A stretch of DNA of 64,000 nucleotides from Faecalibacterium sp. An121 (GTDB lineage Bacteria; Bacillota; Clostridia; Oscillospirales; Ruminococcaceae): NCBI RefSeq assembly GCF_002160915.1, contig NZ_NFLM01000009.1, positions 55,605 through 119,604 on the forward strand, read 5' to 3'. This document shows positions 1-9,008 of this stretch, piece by piece; within the stretch, counting starts at the first letter, position 1; each line of letters starts with the position of its first letter. Below the pieces are notes generated by a model. The model had not been told where the DNA came from, did not search any database, and saw only the letters and a list, made by a program, of their open reading frames with translations. A program made the translations under genes and the position numbers.

Positions 1-549
1 GATGGTCTCGGGGGTGGTGACGCCGATGAACGCCAGGATGCGGCCGCCGCGCCAGAAGTACTTGATGGCGGGCAGCACCTTCCGGCCGGTGCGCAGGTCC
101 TTGAAGTTGCAGCTGATGTAAGGGAAGTCGGCCTCCTCGTTGACGATGGTCAGGATGCGGTCCATGCCATAGTCGAACTCATGGTTGCCCAGGGTGGCCA
201 GGTCATAGCCCGCCGAGTTCATCAGCTTGATGATGGAAGCACCTTTGTCCATGGCGCCGTAAGCGGTGCCCTGGATATGGTCGCCGGCATCCACCAGCAG
301 CACGTCCATGTCCGCATCTTCGTAGCTCTTTTTGAGGGCTTCGATGTTGGCATAGGTCAGCTCAGGGGCCTCGTTGTCAATATAGGTATGTACGTCATTG
401 GTATACAGGATGGTGATGGGATGCTTCTCAGGCGCAATGAACAGGCCGTCCGCAGCCAGCGGGGCGCCCGTGAGGCCGAGAGCCGCAGCTGCACCCGTGG
501 CAGCGCCGGCGGTTTTCAGGAAATTACGACGCGATATGTAATTTTTCAT
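1..549 (-). CDS. 5'-nucleotidase / metallophosphoesterase, Tat-exported (3' end outside window)
   Basis: Only the first 183 codons are in the window; the gene runs off the left edge. The start at 549 has a GAGGAGG ribosome binding site. The N-terminus carries a twin-arginine signal (SRRNFLK followed by an Ala/Gly-rich hydrophobic stretch), so folded export by the Tat system is expected. The mature part begins like UshA/YfkN-type enzymes: ITILYTNDVHTY supplies the first metal-binding Asp and His, DAGDH the second metal site, and LGNHEFDYG the conserved Asn-His. The family removes phosphate from extracellular nucleotides. The exact substrate cannot be read from this part. Confidence 0.85.
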   Translation of the reverse strand, partial: MKNYISRRNFLKTAGAATGAAAALGLTGAPLAADGLFIAPEKHPITILYTNDVHTYIDNEAPELTYANIEALKKSYEDADMDVLLVDAGDHIQGTAYGAMDKGASIIKLMNSAGYDLATLGNHEFDYGMDRILTIVNEEADFPYISCNFKDLRTGRKVLPAIKYFWRGGRILAFIGVTTPETI

Positions 550-636
550 CGGAACATCCTCCTCGTTCGGTTGTTTGTGGTTTTGGTCAGCTCTGTGCCG
601 CAGGCTGTAGAAAATACCCGCAGTACCACTGCTATA

Positions 637-665
637 ACAATAGCATAAACGCGGACCTAAAACAA
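637..665 (-). promoter_or_regulatory. Promoter of the 5'-nucleotidase gene
   Basis: On the minus strand TTGTTT and TATTGT are separated by 17 bases, about 90 bases upstream of the start codon at 549. This fits a housekeeping sigma-A promoter. Confidence 0.5.
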
Positions 666-774
666 GACCCAAACCGTCAAAAAACGGTACTTTCTGCCAA
701 AATAGGAAAATATCTTGGGCAGTATCGCCAAAACCGGCCAGAGATTTTCCCCGCCCTGCCTCAAATAGAAAAAA

Positions 775-812
775 GCGCCCCGCCCGCCCGGAAAGCCGGG
801 GCAGGCAGAGCG
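775..812 (-). terminator. Rho-independent terminator after rnr
   Basis: Just past the rnr stop codon the minus strand forms a GC-rich stem with GCGC arms at its base and runs into a six-base T tract. Confidence 0.7.
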
Positions 813-827
813 CCATACAGGCACGAT

Positions 828-2942
828 TTATGCGTTGGGACGGGCCGGCTCGAAGTCCACCTTGCCCAAGTTGACGTCGGCACGGACAATGGTGATCATC
901 AGGCTGTCGCCCAGATTCCAGGACTTGCCCGAGACAGGGTCGGACAGGCGCACGCCTTCGGTCAAAAGCGCGCCGGAGGGAGTCAGACTGCCCACAGGGA
1001 CAAAGCCCTCCACACCGTTGTCCAGCTCCACAAAGACGCCCCGCTGGGTGACGCCCGAGATGGTGCCCTCGCGGCATTCCCCAATGTGCAGGCGGGCGTA
1101 TTCGGCCTTGTAGCAGTCCTCGGCCCTGCGCTCGATCTGCATGGCCACCACTTCCTGGGCGCTGGACTGCTTGCTGACCTTTTCGGCAAAGTCGGCATAG
1201 CGCACCGTCAGCGTCTCCTTGTCGGTGCCGGACAGCAGGTCGGTCAGGATGCGGTGGATGGCCAGGTCGGGATAGCGGCGGATGGGGCTGGTGAAGTGAG
1301 CATAGTCTTTCAGCACCAGGCCGTAGTGGCCCTTGGGCTGGGCCTGGTATTCCGCCTTGGACATGCACCGCAGCAGGCCGGTGTGGATGATCTTTTCATA
1401 GGGGGTACCCTTGACCCCTTCCAGGATGGCGCTCAGCTCTTTGGGCTGGGGCACCTCAGCTGCAAAGTGGTCGTTGATGCCGCAGGCCTTCAGCAAAGTG
1501 TGCAGCCGCTCCAGTTTCTCGCTGTTGGGCTCCTCGTGCACACGGTAGACAAAGGGGATCTTGCGGGTGCGGGCGAAATGGGCCGCGCACTGGTTGGCCA
1601 GCAGCATGAACTCCTCGATCATGGCCTCGCTCTCCCCCTGCACTCGCTTTTTGACGTCGATGCACCGGCCGTTATCGTCCAGGATCAGCTTGACCTCGCC
1701 GCTCTCGATGTCCATGCAGCCCCGCTGGCGGCGCAGGCCGGCGCGCAGGCCGTACAGCGCCTTCATGGCGGGCAGCTGGGCAGCCACCTCGGCGTATTTG
1801 TACTGCAGCTCGGTGTCGGCGGTGCCGGCCAGCAGGGCGTTGATCTCGCTGTACACGCCCTTGACCCGGCTGCGGATCACCGACTTGACAAACTTGTAAT
1901 CCACCAGGTTGCCCGTCTTGTCCAGGTGCATCAGGCAGGAGAAAGCCAAACGCAGCTCCCCTTCGTTCAGGCTGCAGATGCCGTTGGACAGCTGCTTGGG
2001 AAGCATGGGCACCACCTGGTCCGCGTAGTAGACGCTGGTGGCACGGCTGAACGCCTCATTGTCCAGCTCGGTGCCCGGCTTGACATAGTGGGACACGTCC
2101 GCGATGTGGACCCCCAGCTCAAAGCCGTCGGGGGTCTGGTTGAGGCTGATGGCGTCGTCGATGTCCTTGGTCTCGGCGCTGTCGATGGTAAAGATGGGCA
2201 AGGCCCGCAGGTCCATCCGGCCGGCGGTATCCGCCTCGGAGACCGATGCGCCCTCCAGCTTTTTGGCTTCCTCCCGCACCTTGTCGGGGAAACGGACATG
2301 GACATCCCGGTCATACAGCAGGGCTTTGGCGCAGCGCTTGGCCTCCTCGCTGGAACCAAACCGCATGGTGACAGCCACCCGGTGGTCCTCCTGGCGGGTG
2401 CCGCGGCTGCGGATCTCCACCGCCACCTTGTCCCCGTCCCGGGCGCCGCCCTCGCCGTCCCGGATGATCTGCATCGAAATGGCAGGGCAGGCATCGGGCA
2501 CGAACACCAGACGCCCGCTGATCCGGCGGGCGGTGCCCACCAGGTCGTTCTTTTCCTCCAGCACGGCCAGGATCTCGCCCTCGTCGCTGCCCTCCACCCG
2601 GGGATGGGCCAGTTTCTCCACCAGCACCCGGTCTCCCGGCATGGCGCCCTTCATCATCCGGCCGGGGATAAAGATGTCCCCTGTGCCGTCCTCCAGCATG
2701 GCAAAGCCAAAATTCTTGCCCAGCTTGACCAGGGTGCACACCAGGGCCTTATCCTTCCGGCCCGAACGCACCGTAAAGAACACGCCCTCGGTCTGGCAGA
2801 TCACGGCCTCCCGGACCAGCTGGTCCAGCGCCTCCATCACCTTGCGGTCGGCAGCGCGGTCCCCGCCGAATTTGGCTTTCAGGTCCCGCACCGTACAGGG
2901 CTGCATTTGGATGGCCCGCTCGATCTTGTCTCTCATTGGCAT
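828..2942 (-). CDS. rnr: Ribonuclease R
   Basis: A 704-residue 3'-to-5' exoribonuclease of the RNase II/R family, which degrades structured RNA and helps remove defective mRNA during trans-translation. Order of parts: an N-terminal winged-helix RNA-binding segment (about 1-60), cold-shock-type domains (about 70-235), the RNB catalytic core from about 245, and a C-terminal S1 domain (about 616-695, EGTISGVTQRGVFVELDNG). The metal-binding acidic cluster is seen in IDSAETKDIDDAISL (about residues 253-267). The start at 2942 has AAGGAGAG at good spacing. In many Firmicutes secG, rnr and smpB are adjacent; here secG is upstream but smpB sits 28 kb away next to tmRNA, and a structured gap with its own terminator separates secG from rnr. 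Confidence 0.95.
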   Translation of the reverse strand: MPMRDKIERAIQMQPCTVRDLKAKFGGDRAADRKVMEALDQLVREAVICQTEGVFFTVRSGRKDKALVCTLVKLGKNFGFAMLEDGTGDIFIPGRMMKGAMPGDRVLVEKLAHPRVEGSDEGEILAVLEEKNDLVGTARRISGRLVFVPDACPAISMQIIRDGEGGARDGDKVAVEIRSRGTRQEDHRVAVTMRFGSSEEAKRCAKALLYDRDVHVRFPDKVREEAKKLEGASVSEADTAGRMDLRALPIFTIDSAETKDIDDAISLNQTPDGFELGVHIADVSHYVKPGTELDNEAFSRATSVYYADQVVPMLPKQLSNGICSLNEGELRLAFSCLMHLDKTGNLVDYKFVKSVIRSRVKGVYSEINALLAGTADTELQYKYAEVAAQLPAMKALYGLRAGLRRQRGCMDIESGEVKLILDDNGRCIDVKKRVQGESEAMIEEFMLLANQCAAHFARTRKIPFVYRVHEEPNSEKLERLHTLLKACGINDHFAAEVPQPKELSAILEGVKGTPYEKIIHTGLLRCMSKAEYQAQPKGHYGLVLKDYAHFTSPIRRYPDLAIHRILTDLLSGTDKETLTVRYADFAEKVSKQSSAQEVVAMQIERRAEDCYKAEYARLHIGECREGTISGVTQRGVFVELDNGVEGFVPVGSLTPSGALLTEGVRLSDPVSGKSWNLGDSLMITIVRADVNLGKVDFEPARPNA

Positions 2943-3393
2943 ATCAAATACTCTCCTTCACATCCTTCTGCGTACCGCCTGCTGCTTCGGGCGGACGCGC
3001 TGCCAGGCCCGGGGCCGTGCCCGGGCACAAAAACAGCCCCGCTTTTCCTGCGGGGCCTCTCTGGCGTGCCGTGCCGGCACACCTTCGGGGAAGCCAGTTT
3101 CTGCGCCCTGTATCCCCTGTTGTGGTTTGCGATCCTCGCTGTTCCGTCCGGGTTGCGGTGCCCTGAATTTCCGGCGCGCATGCAATGCGCTTGAAAATTC
3201 AGACCGCGGCCCCTTTGGTTGCTGTTAGCCAAATTTCCATCGCACGTCGCAGCGCGCTCGTAAATTTGGACAGCTGCCCCAACTCCAGCTCGGCTGTATC
3301 GTCCGCTGGACGTGCCTCGCTTTCGTTGTGCCTCGCCTGCTTCGTCCGCAGGACGCGGCTCGGCTGCGCAGCCACAGGACGCGGCAAAGCATG
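2943..3393 (-). other. Structured 450-base gap between secG and rnr
   Basis: No convincing gene lies here, although several frames are open. The minus strand holds many inverted repeats: a long hairpin at 3164-3201 (TGAATTT...AAATTCA with GCGCAT...ATGCGC inside), one at 3230-3268 (CAAATTT...AAATTTG), two small GTCC...GGAC hairpins near 3301-3356, and GCCCGGG...CCCGGGC at 3007-3026. A terminator-like hairpin stands at 3029-3057. This could be a structured RNA in the secG 3' region or a dispersed intergenic repeat. Confidence 0.5.
3029..3057 (-). terminator. Rho-independent terminator between secG and rnr
   Basis: The minus strand reads GGCCCCGC, a short A-rich loop, GCGGGGC, then TGTTTTTG. 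This would end transcripts coming from secG before they reach rnr. Confidence 0.7.
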
Positions 3394-3642
3394 TCAGCCC
3401 AGGCGGCTGGACAGCACGCAGGCGGCGATCGCCACCACGAAGAAGATCACACCGGCAACGCGGGTCACTTTGGCCAGCATCTGGTCGGCGGGGCTCAGGC
3501 GGGTGGTATTGGCGCCCTGCATCCCGCCGCCAATGGCGCTGGACAGGCCCTGGCCGTGGGTGTGCTGCAGCAGGGTCAGCACAATGATCACAAGTGCAAC
3601 GATCAGCAGAACAACGCCGCCGACAATCTCATAAACCGTCAT
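3394..3642 (-). CDS. secG: Preprotein translocase subunit SecG
   Basis: An 82-residue membrane protein with two hydrophobic segments (about 5-25 and 58-78) joined by a short polar loop containing the conserved LxQHTHGQGLSSAIGGG region. SecG is the small accessory subunit of the SecYEG channel and assists SecA-driven export. Length and two-helix topology match the family. It has its own promoter at 3715-3742 and is followed by a structured region and a terminator rather than running directly into rnr. Confidence 0.92.
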   Translation of the reverse strand: MTVYEIVGGVVLLIVALVIIVLTLLQHTHGQGLSSAIGGGMQGANTTRLSPADQMLAKVTRVAGVIFFVVAIAACVLSSRLG

Positions 3643-3714
3643 GTGTAGAACGCTCCTTTAAACTCCCGGGCAGCCCGCTGGGCCAGCCCCCGAATCGATT
3701 TGCATGGAAATACC

Positions 3715-3742
3715 TTTATAGAATAGCACAAGATCCTGTCAA
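3715..3742 (-). promoter_or_regulatory. Promoter of secG
   Basis: On the minus strand TTGACA and TATAAA are 16 bases apart, about 75 bases upstream of the secG start codon. Confidence 0.7.
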
Positions 3743-3760
3743 AAGCAAGATGCTTTGGAG

Positions 3761-5365
3761 CTATTCCTGTTCCAGCAGCCACAAAGCTTCGCACACCTGG
3801 GCAAAGATCCGGGCGCTGGAGCACACGGGGTCGGTCTGGCCGTCCTGCAGCACCACCACCGTATACCGGGGGTCCTCCGCCGGGCAGAACCCCGCAAACC
3901 ACAAATTCATCTTCTCCTCCCCTTCCGCAGTGAACTGGCCGGTCTGGGCGGTGCCGGTCTTGCCGGCGGCACTGCCATGGATGGGCGCGCCCTGGCGGCC
4001 GGTGCCCTCTGCCACCACCCCCGTCAGCAGCTGCTGCAGCCGCTGGGCGGTCCGGGCCGAAAACACCTGCCGGGCAGCGGGGATGGCGCCGCTCTCCACC
4101 ACTTCGCCGCTCTCTCCATCCAAAACGGCCAGCACAAAGCTGGGGGTACGGCAGACGCCGCCGGCGGCAATGGTGTTCATCATGGCGGCCACCTGCAGGG
4201 GAGTGGCCAGCAGCTGTCCCTGTCCAAAGCTGAAGTTGGCCAGCTGCCCCGAGGCCTCCAGCGTCTCCAGGTCGGGCAGTTCCCCTGCCGCCCCCTGCAA
4301 GCTGCCCGCCACCGGCGTGTGCTGGCCAAAGCCCAAAGCCCGGGCCGCTTCCAGCACCCGCTCGGCTCCCAGCTGCTGCCCCAGCCGGATGAAATAACCG
4401 TTGCAGCTCTGCTCCAGGGCGGCAGCCAAGTCCACCGTGCCATGGGCGGTGCCCGAAGCACAGCGGAACACCTGTCCGTCCACCATGGTATAGCCGGGGC
4501 ATTCCACCACAAGACCGTCCAGTCCCGCCTCGATGGCGGCAGCCGCCAGCACCGGCTTAAACACCGAGCCCACCGCATAGGCCGCCAGGGTACGGTCCAG
4601 CAGAGGGCTGCCGGGCTGATCCAGGCTGGCGGCCACATGGTCCGGGTCGTAGCCAGGCAGGCTGACGCTGGCCCGCACCTGGGCGGTGTCCACATCCAGC
4701 ACAAGGATACAGCCGCTGGTCATGGTCTGTGCCGCCACCGCCTCCACCGCCCGCTGCACCGGCCGGGAAATGGTCAGCTGCACATCCGCCCCTTCAAAGC
4801 CCGCCCGGGTGTAGAGGGGCTGGGTCCCCTCCACCAGACGCCCCTGGCCGGTCACCTCGCAGGTGATGGTATCCCGGCTGCCGCTGCCCGCCAGCTGGCG
4901 GTCCAGAGCGGCCTCCAATCCTGCCACGCCCCGCCCTTCCCCGTCCAGATAGCCGATCAGGTGCTGGCACAGGGGCGCCTGGCAATACCGCCGGACCGAC
5001 GGGTAGGTATAGACCCCCAGCGCGGACACATCCCGGCTGACCTCCAGCAGAAAGGGCGCCGCGGCGTTCCTGCGCTGGTACAGCGCCGCCTGCCCTGCCG
5101 GTGTGGCCGCATCGTACAGGCGGACATAGCTGCTCTCCCCCGGCAGACAGAGGGCATACCAGCCGGTCTGCAGCCCGGTGAGGGGCAGGCCCTGGCAGTC
5201 ATAAAATGTGCCCCGCCGGGCGGGCATACTGAGGGTGACGCTGCTCTGCCCCGCAGCGCGGGCTGCATAGCCGGTGTTGCTGGCGGCCAGATACAGCCTG
5301 CACAGCACCACTGCAAACAATCCCACCAGCACCCCATACAGGGCGGTGATCCTCCGCACAGACAA
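3761..5365 (-). CDS. Class B penicillin-binding protein (peptidoglycan transpeptidase)
   Basis: A 534-residue protein with one N-terminal membrane anchor (about residues 6-28), a dimerisation region and a transpeptidase domain. All three active-site motifs are present: SxxK as SVFK (about 267-270), SxN as SCN (about 320-322) and KTG as KTGTAQ (about 469-474). It should cross-link peptidoglycan on the outer face of the membrane. The overall form resembles PbpA/SpoVD-type enzymes, but no PASTA domain is visible at the C-terminus. The gene lies between groEL and secG in the same direction and is not obviously part of a division cluster, so its cellular role (elongation, septation or spore) is open. 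Confidence 0.88.
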   Translation of the reverse strand: MSVRRITALYGVLVGLFAVVLCRLYLAASNTGYAARAAGQSSVTLSMPARRGTFYDCQGLPLTGLQTGWYALCLPGESSYVRLYDAATPAGQAALYQRRNAAAPFLLEVSRDVSALGVYTYPSVRRYCQAPLCQHLIGYLDGEGRGVAGLEAALDRQLAGSGSRDTITCEVTGQGRLVEGTQPLYTRAGFEGADVQLTISRPVQRAVEAVAAQTMTSGCILVLDVDTAQVRASVSLPGYDPDHVAASLDQPGSPLLDRTLAAYAVGSVFKPVLAAAAIEAGLDGLVVECPGYTMVDGQVFRCASGTAHGTVDLAAALEQSCNGYFIRLGQQLGAERVLEAARALGFGQHTPVAGSLQGAAGELPDLETLEASGQLANFSFGQGQLLATPLQVAAMMNTIAAGGVCRTPSFVLAVLDGESGEVVESGAIPAARQVFSARTAQRLQQLLTGVVAEGTGRQGAPIHGSAAGKTGTAQTGQFTAEGEEKMNLWFAGFCPAEDPRYTVVVLQDGQTDPVCSSARIFAQVCEALWLLEQE

Positions 5366-5431
5366 AAGCCCGCACCCCCTTTGCAGACAGTGTGGGCCGG
5401 ACAGGGTCCGGTTATTCTTCCCCAGGCTTAC

Positions 5432-5472
5432 AAAAACCCCGGCGCCCTGCTTTTGGAAGCAGAGCGCCGGGG
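5432..5472 (-). terminator. Rho-independent terminator after groEL
   Basis: The minus strand has CCCCGGCGC pairing with GCGCCGGGG, followed by TTTTTG, between the groEL stop and the PBP gene. Confidence 0.8.
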
Positions 5473-5507
5473 CGCTATCTTTTATTCAGCCTGCCGGCCG
5501 GCGTTTA

Positions 5508-7157
<1,650 letters not shown>

Positions 7158-7213
7158 TCAAAGCGCGGCCCGCGCCGCGCAACTGTCGTGTGATGGGGCG
7201 TTGAAAGAGGGGG

Positions 7214-7531
<318 letters not shown>

Positions 7532-7575
7532 TTATAACATCTCTGATGGGAGCCGCCCGCCCTGCGGGCCTTCCC

Positions 7576-7602
7576 TTAGCACTCCGTTTCCCTGAGTGCT
7601 AA
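7576..7602 (-). promoter_or_regulatory. CIRCE operator for HrcA
   Basis: A perfect inverted repeat TTAGCACTC, nine bases, GAGTGCTAA. It sits just downstream of the -10 box of the groES promoter, the classic place for HrcA repression that is relieved on heat shock. The hrcA gene is not in this window. Confidence 0.97.
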
Positions 7603-7606
7603 GAGT

Positions 7607-7635
7607 ATTGTACTCATCTTGGCAGGAAAAATCAA
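7607..7635 (-). promoter_or_regulatory. Promoter of groES-groEL
   Basis: TTGATT and TACAAT on the minus strand are 17 bases apart, immediately upstream of the CIRCE repeat. Confidence 0.85.
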
Positions 7636-7685
7636 GAGCTTTTGCCCATTTTTTTGTTAAGTTTTTATGACAAAATGCCAAAAAT

Positions 7686-7715
7686 GCCCCGCGCCGGCAA
7701 AAAGAAGCGCAGGGC
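7686..7715 (-). terminator. Terminator after the lipid kinase gene
   Basis: GCCC-GCGC arms pair around an A-rich loop, with T-rich flanks on both strands. On the minus strand it closes the lipid kinase transcript before the groES promoter. Confidence 0.6.
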
Positions 7716-7726
7716 CGTTTTCTTTT

Positions 7727-8698
7727 TTATATCCCGGACAGGGCCGGAGCTTTGGCGCGCTCAAAAACCGCCCGGGGCAGGATCACCCGGCCCGCCAGAG
7801 GCCGCAGGGAAATGTCCAGTTTTTCCACCGGCGCGCACTCGCCGTCCGCCGTTGCGACCAGGGGCCCGGCCCCATCCGCCGTCTCAATGGAGATGCTGCG
7901 GGCCCTGCGGTAGATGAAAAAGCCGCTGGTGCGCACATCCAGCTCCGCCCCGCTGAAATGGCCGCCCTTTTTGTACCGGCCCAGCAGGCGCAGGATCTTG
8001 GCCCGGCTGACCCGGCGCACGATGACCAGATCGATCCAGCCATCCCAGGGACAGGCGTTGGGAGCTGCACGGAACCCGCCGCCGTAGTCCCGGGTGTTGC
8101 AGGCGGCGCACATCAGCACGTCGGCGGCAAAGGACTCCCCGTCCACCACAAACCGCAGCCGCCGCCCGATGGGCCCGCAGATCTGCCGGAGCGCCGACAG
8201 CAGGTAGGCCGCCTCCCCGTGGAACAGAGGATTGCGCCGGAAATCCGCCGCGCCCATGGCCACCTGGGCATCCAGTCCGGCGGCGCACACCGCGGCCGAC
8301 AGGCCCAGGCTGGTGTCCATCAGGTCGATGGGGACCACCCCGCCCCGCAGCTGGTCTGCCAGGTCCAGGAACTCAGCCTTGGTGCCGAAGGTGCGCAAAA
8401 AATCGTTGCCGCTGCCCGCCGGGATGCAACCCACGGCAGCGTTGGGATAGGGGCTGGCTCCCTCCAGAGCCTCCCGGAACGTGCCGTCCCCGCCGGCGGC
8501 CCAGATCCGCACCGGCTGTCCGGTCCGGGCAGCCTGCCGGGCGAGGGTTTTGGCGTGGCCCTTATACATGGTGCGGATAAAGGAGCAGTCCTGCCGTGGG
8601 ATGCCGCACTGCAGCAGCGCACCCTCCAGCCGGCGCCGGGTCTGGGCAGTGGTGTCCTGCCGGCCGGCGGCAGGGTTGAGCAAAAACAGGTAGTGCAT
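7727..8698 (-). CDS. Diacylglycerol kinase-family lipid kinase (YegS/DgkB type)
   Basis: A 323-residue soluble lipid kinase. The catalytic N-terminal domain shows the nucleotide-binding start LFLLNPAAG, the GGDGTFREAL motif (about residues 68-77) and PAGSGNDFLRT (about 92-102), all typical of the DAGK catalytic fold; the C-terminal beta-sandwich domain follows. It likely phosphorylates diacylglycerol or a related lipid at the membrane for phospholipid recycling. I place the start at 8698, not at an upstream Met, because GGGAGGAA precedes it and the family begins here. It is divergent from the ABC-F gene. Confidence 0.85.
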   Translation of the reverse strand: MHYLFLLNPAAGRQDTTAQTRRRLEGALLQCGIPRQDCSFIRTMYKGHAKTLARQAARTGQPVRIWAAGGDGTFREALEGASPYPNAAVGCIPAGSGNDFLRTFGTKAEFLDLADQLRGGVVPIDLMDTSLGLSAAVCAAGLDAQVAMGAADFRRNPLFHGEAAYLLSALRQICGPIGRRLRFVVDGESFAADVLMCAACNTRDYGGGFRAAPNACPWDGWIDLVIVRRVSRAKILRLLGRYKKGGHFSGAELDVRTSGFFIYRRARSISIETADGAGPLVATADGECAPVEKLDISLRPLAGRVILPRAVFERAKAPALSGI

Positions 8699-8727
8699 CG
8701 GTTCCTCCCATGAGACATAATAATATA

Positions 8728-8756
8728 AGTATACCGATTTGTCCCCTGTTTGTAAA
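8728..8756 (-). promoter_or_regulatory. Promoter of the lipid kinase gene
   Basis: TTTACA and TATACT on the minus strand are 17 bases apart, 30 bases upstream of the start codon. It lies back to back with the ABC-F promoter. Confidence 0.7.
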
Positions 8757-8763
8757 TGCGCTC

Positions 8764-8792
8764 TTGACAAAGCCGGGCCGCCGTGCTATCTT
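8764..8792 (+). promoter_or_regulatory. Promoter of the ABC-F gene and its leader
   Basis: TTGACA and TATCTT are 17 bases apart. The start point near 8799 would give a leader of about 210 bases before the ABC-F start codon. Confidence 0.75.
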
Positions 8793-8823
8793 ATTTGCGA
8801 AATCAAGCGAAAGGGGTGGAAGG

Positions 8824-8844
8824 ATGCGTCATTTTTCCTGCTGA
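8824..8844 (+). CDS. Putative leader peptide MRHFSC
   Basis: A six-codon reading frame that follows a purine-rich GGGTGGAAGG ribosome binding site inside the ABC-F leader. Its stop codon is only three bases before the ATG of a second small frame at 8848. Short leader frames of this sort are known upstream of resistance ABC-F genes, where ribosome stalling controls attenuation. That this one is translated is an inference. Confidence 0.5.
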   Translation: MRHFSC

Positions 8845-8847
8845 ACA

Positions 8848-8904
8848 ATGGAATCGCGCGTGGCGTCCGTATGGGATCGCTGCGCCCATTTGCAGGAAAG
8901 TTGA
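8848..8904 (+). CDS. Putative second leader peptide, 18 residues, overlapping the antiterminator
   Basis: The frame MESRVASVWDRCAHLQES ends at 8902-8904, exactly over the segment 8892-8900 that can pair with the terminator arm. It has no good ribosome binding site of its own but lies three bases after the stop of the MRHFSC frame, so reinitiation is possible. Ribosomes finishing here would mask the antiterminator; ribosomes stalled earlier would free it. Confidence 0.4.
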   Translation: MESRVASVWDRCAHLQES

Positions 8905-8988
8905 CCCGTCCCGCCGCCCTTTTGTGTCGATACAAGGGGCAGTTTTGCCGTGCACGGCCGCAGGGGCTTTCCTGCGGCCTGTTTTTTT
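8892..8988 (+). promoter_or_regulatory. Antiterminator/terminator attenuator upstream of the ABC-F gene
   Basis: A terminator hairpin has perfect nine-base arms GGCCGCAGG (8956-8964) and CCTGCGGCC (8971-8979) followed by TGTTTTTTT. The upstream segment GCAGGAAAG (8892-8900) is exactly complementary to CTTTCCTGC (8967-8975), which would break the terminator. The two pairings exclude each other. The ABC-F ribosome binding site (AAAGGAGGG) and ATG follow directly. This is the layout of a transcription attenuator. Confidence 0.8.
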
Positions 8989-9008
8989 GTGCAAAGGAGG
9001 GCTGCCCC

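Noticed and set aside
1086..3194. Long plus-strand open frame (about 700 codons) opposite rnr
   Set aside because: It has His/Gly/Ala-rich, low-information protein without any family resemblance and lies antisense to a clear RNase R; GC-rich third positions make such frames common here.
2933..3232. Possible 99-codon gene between secG and rnr
   Set aside because: The frame crosses the terminator hairpin and the inverted repeats, ends inside rnr's start and has no supported ribosome binding site.
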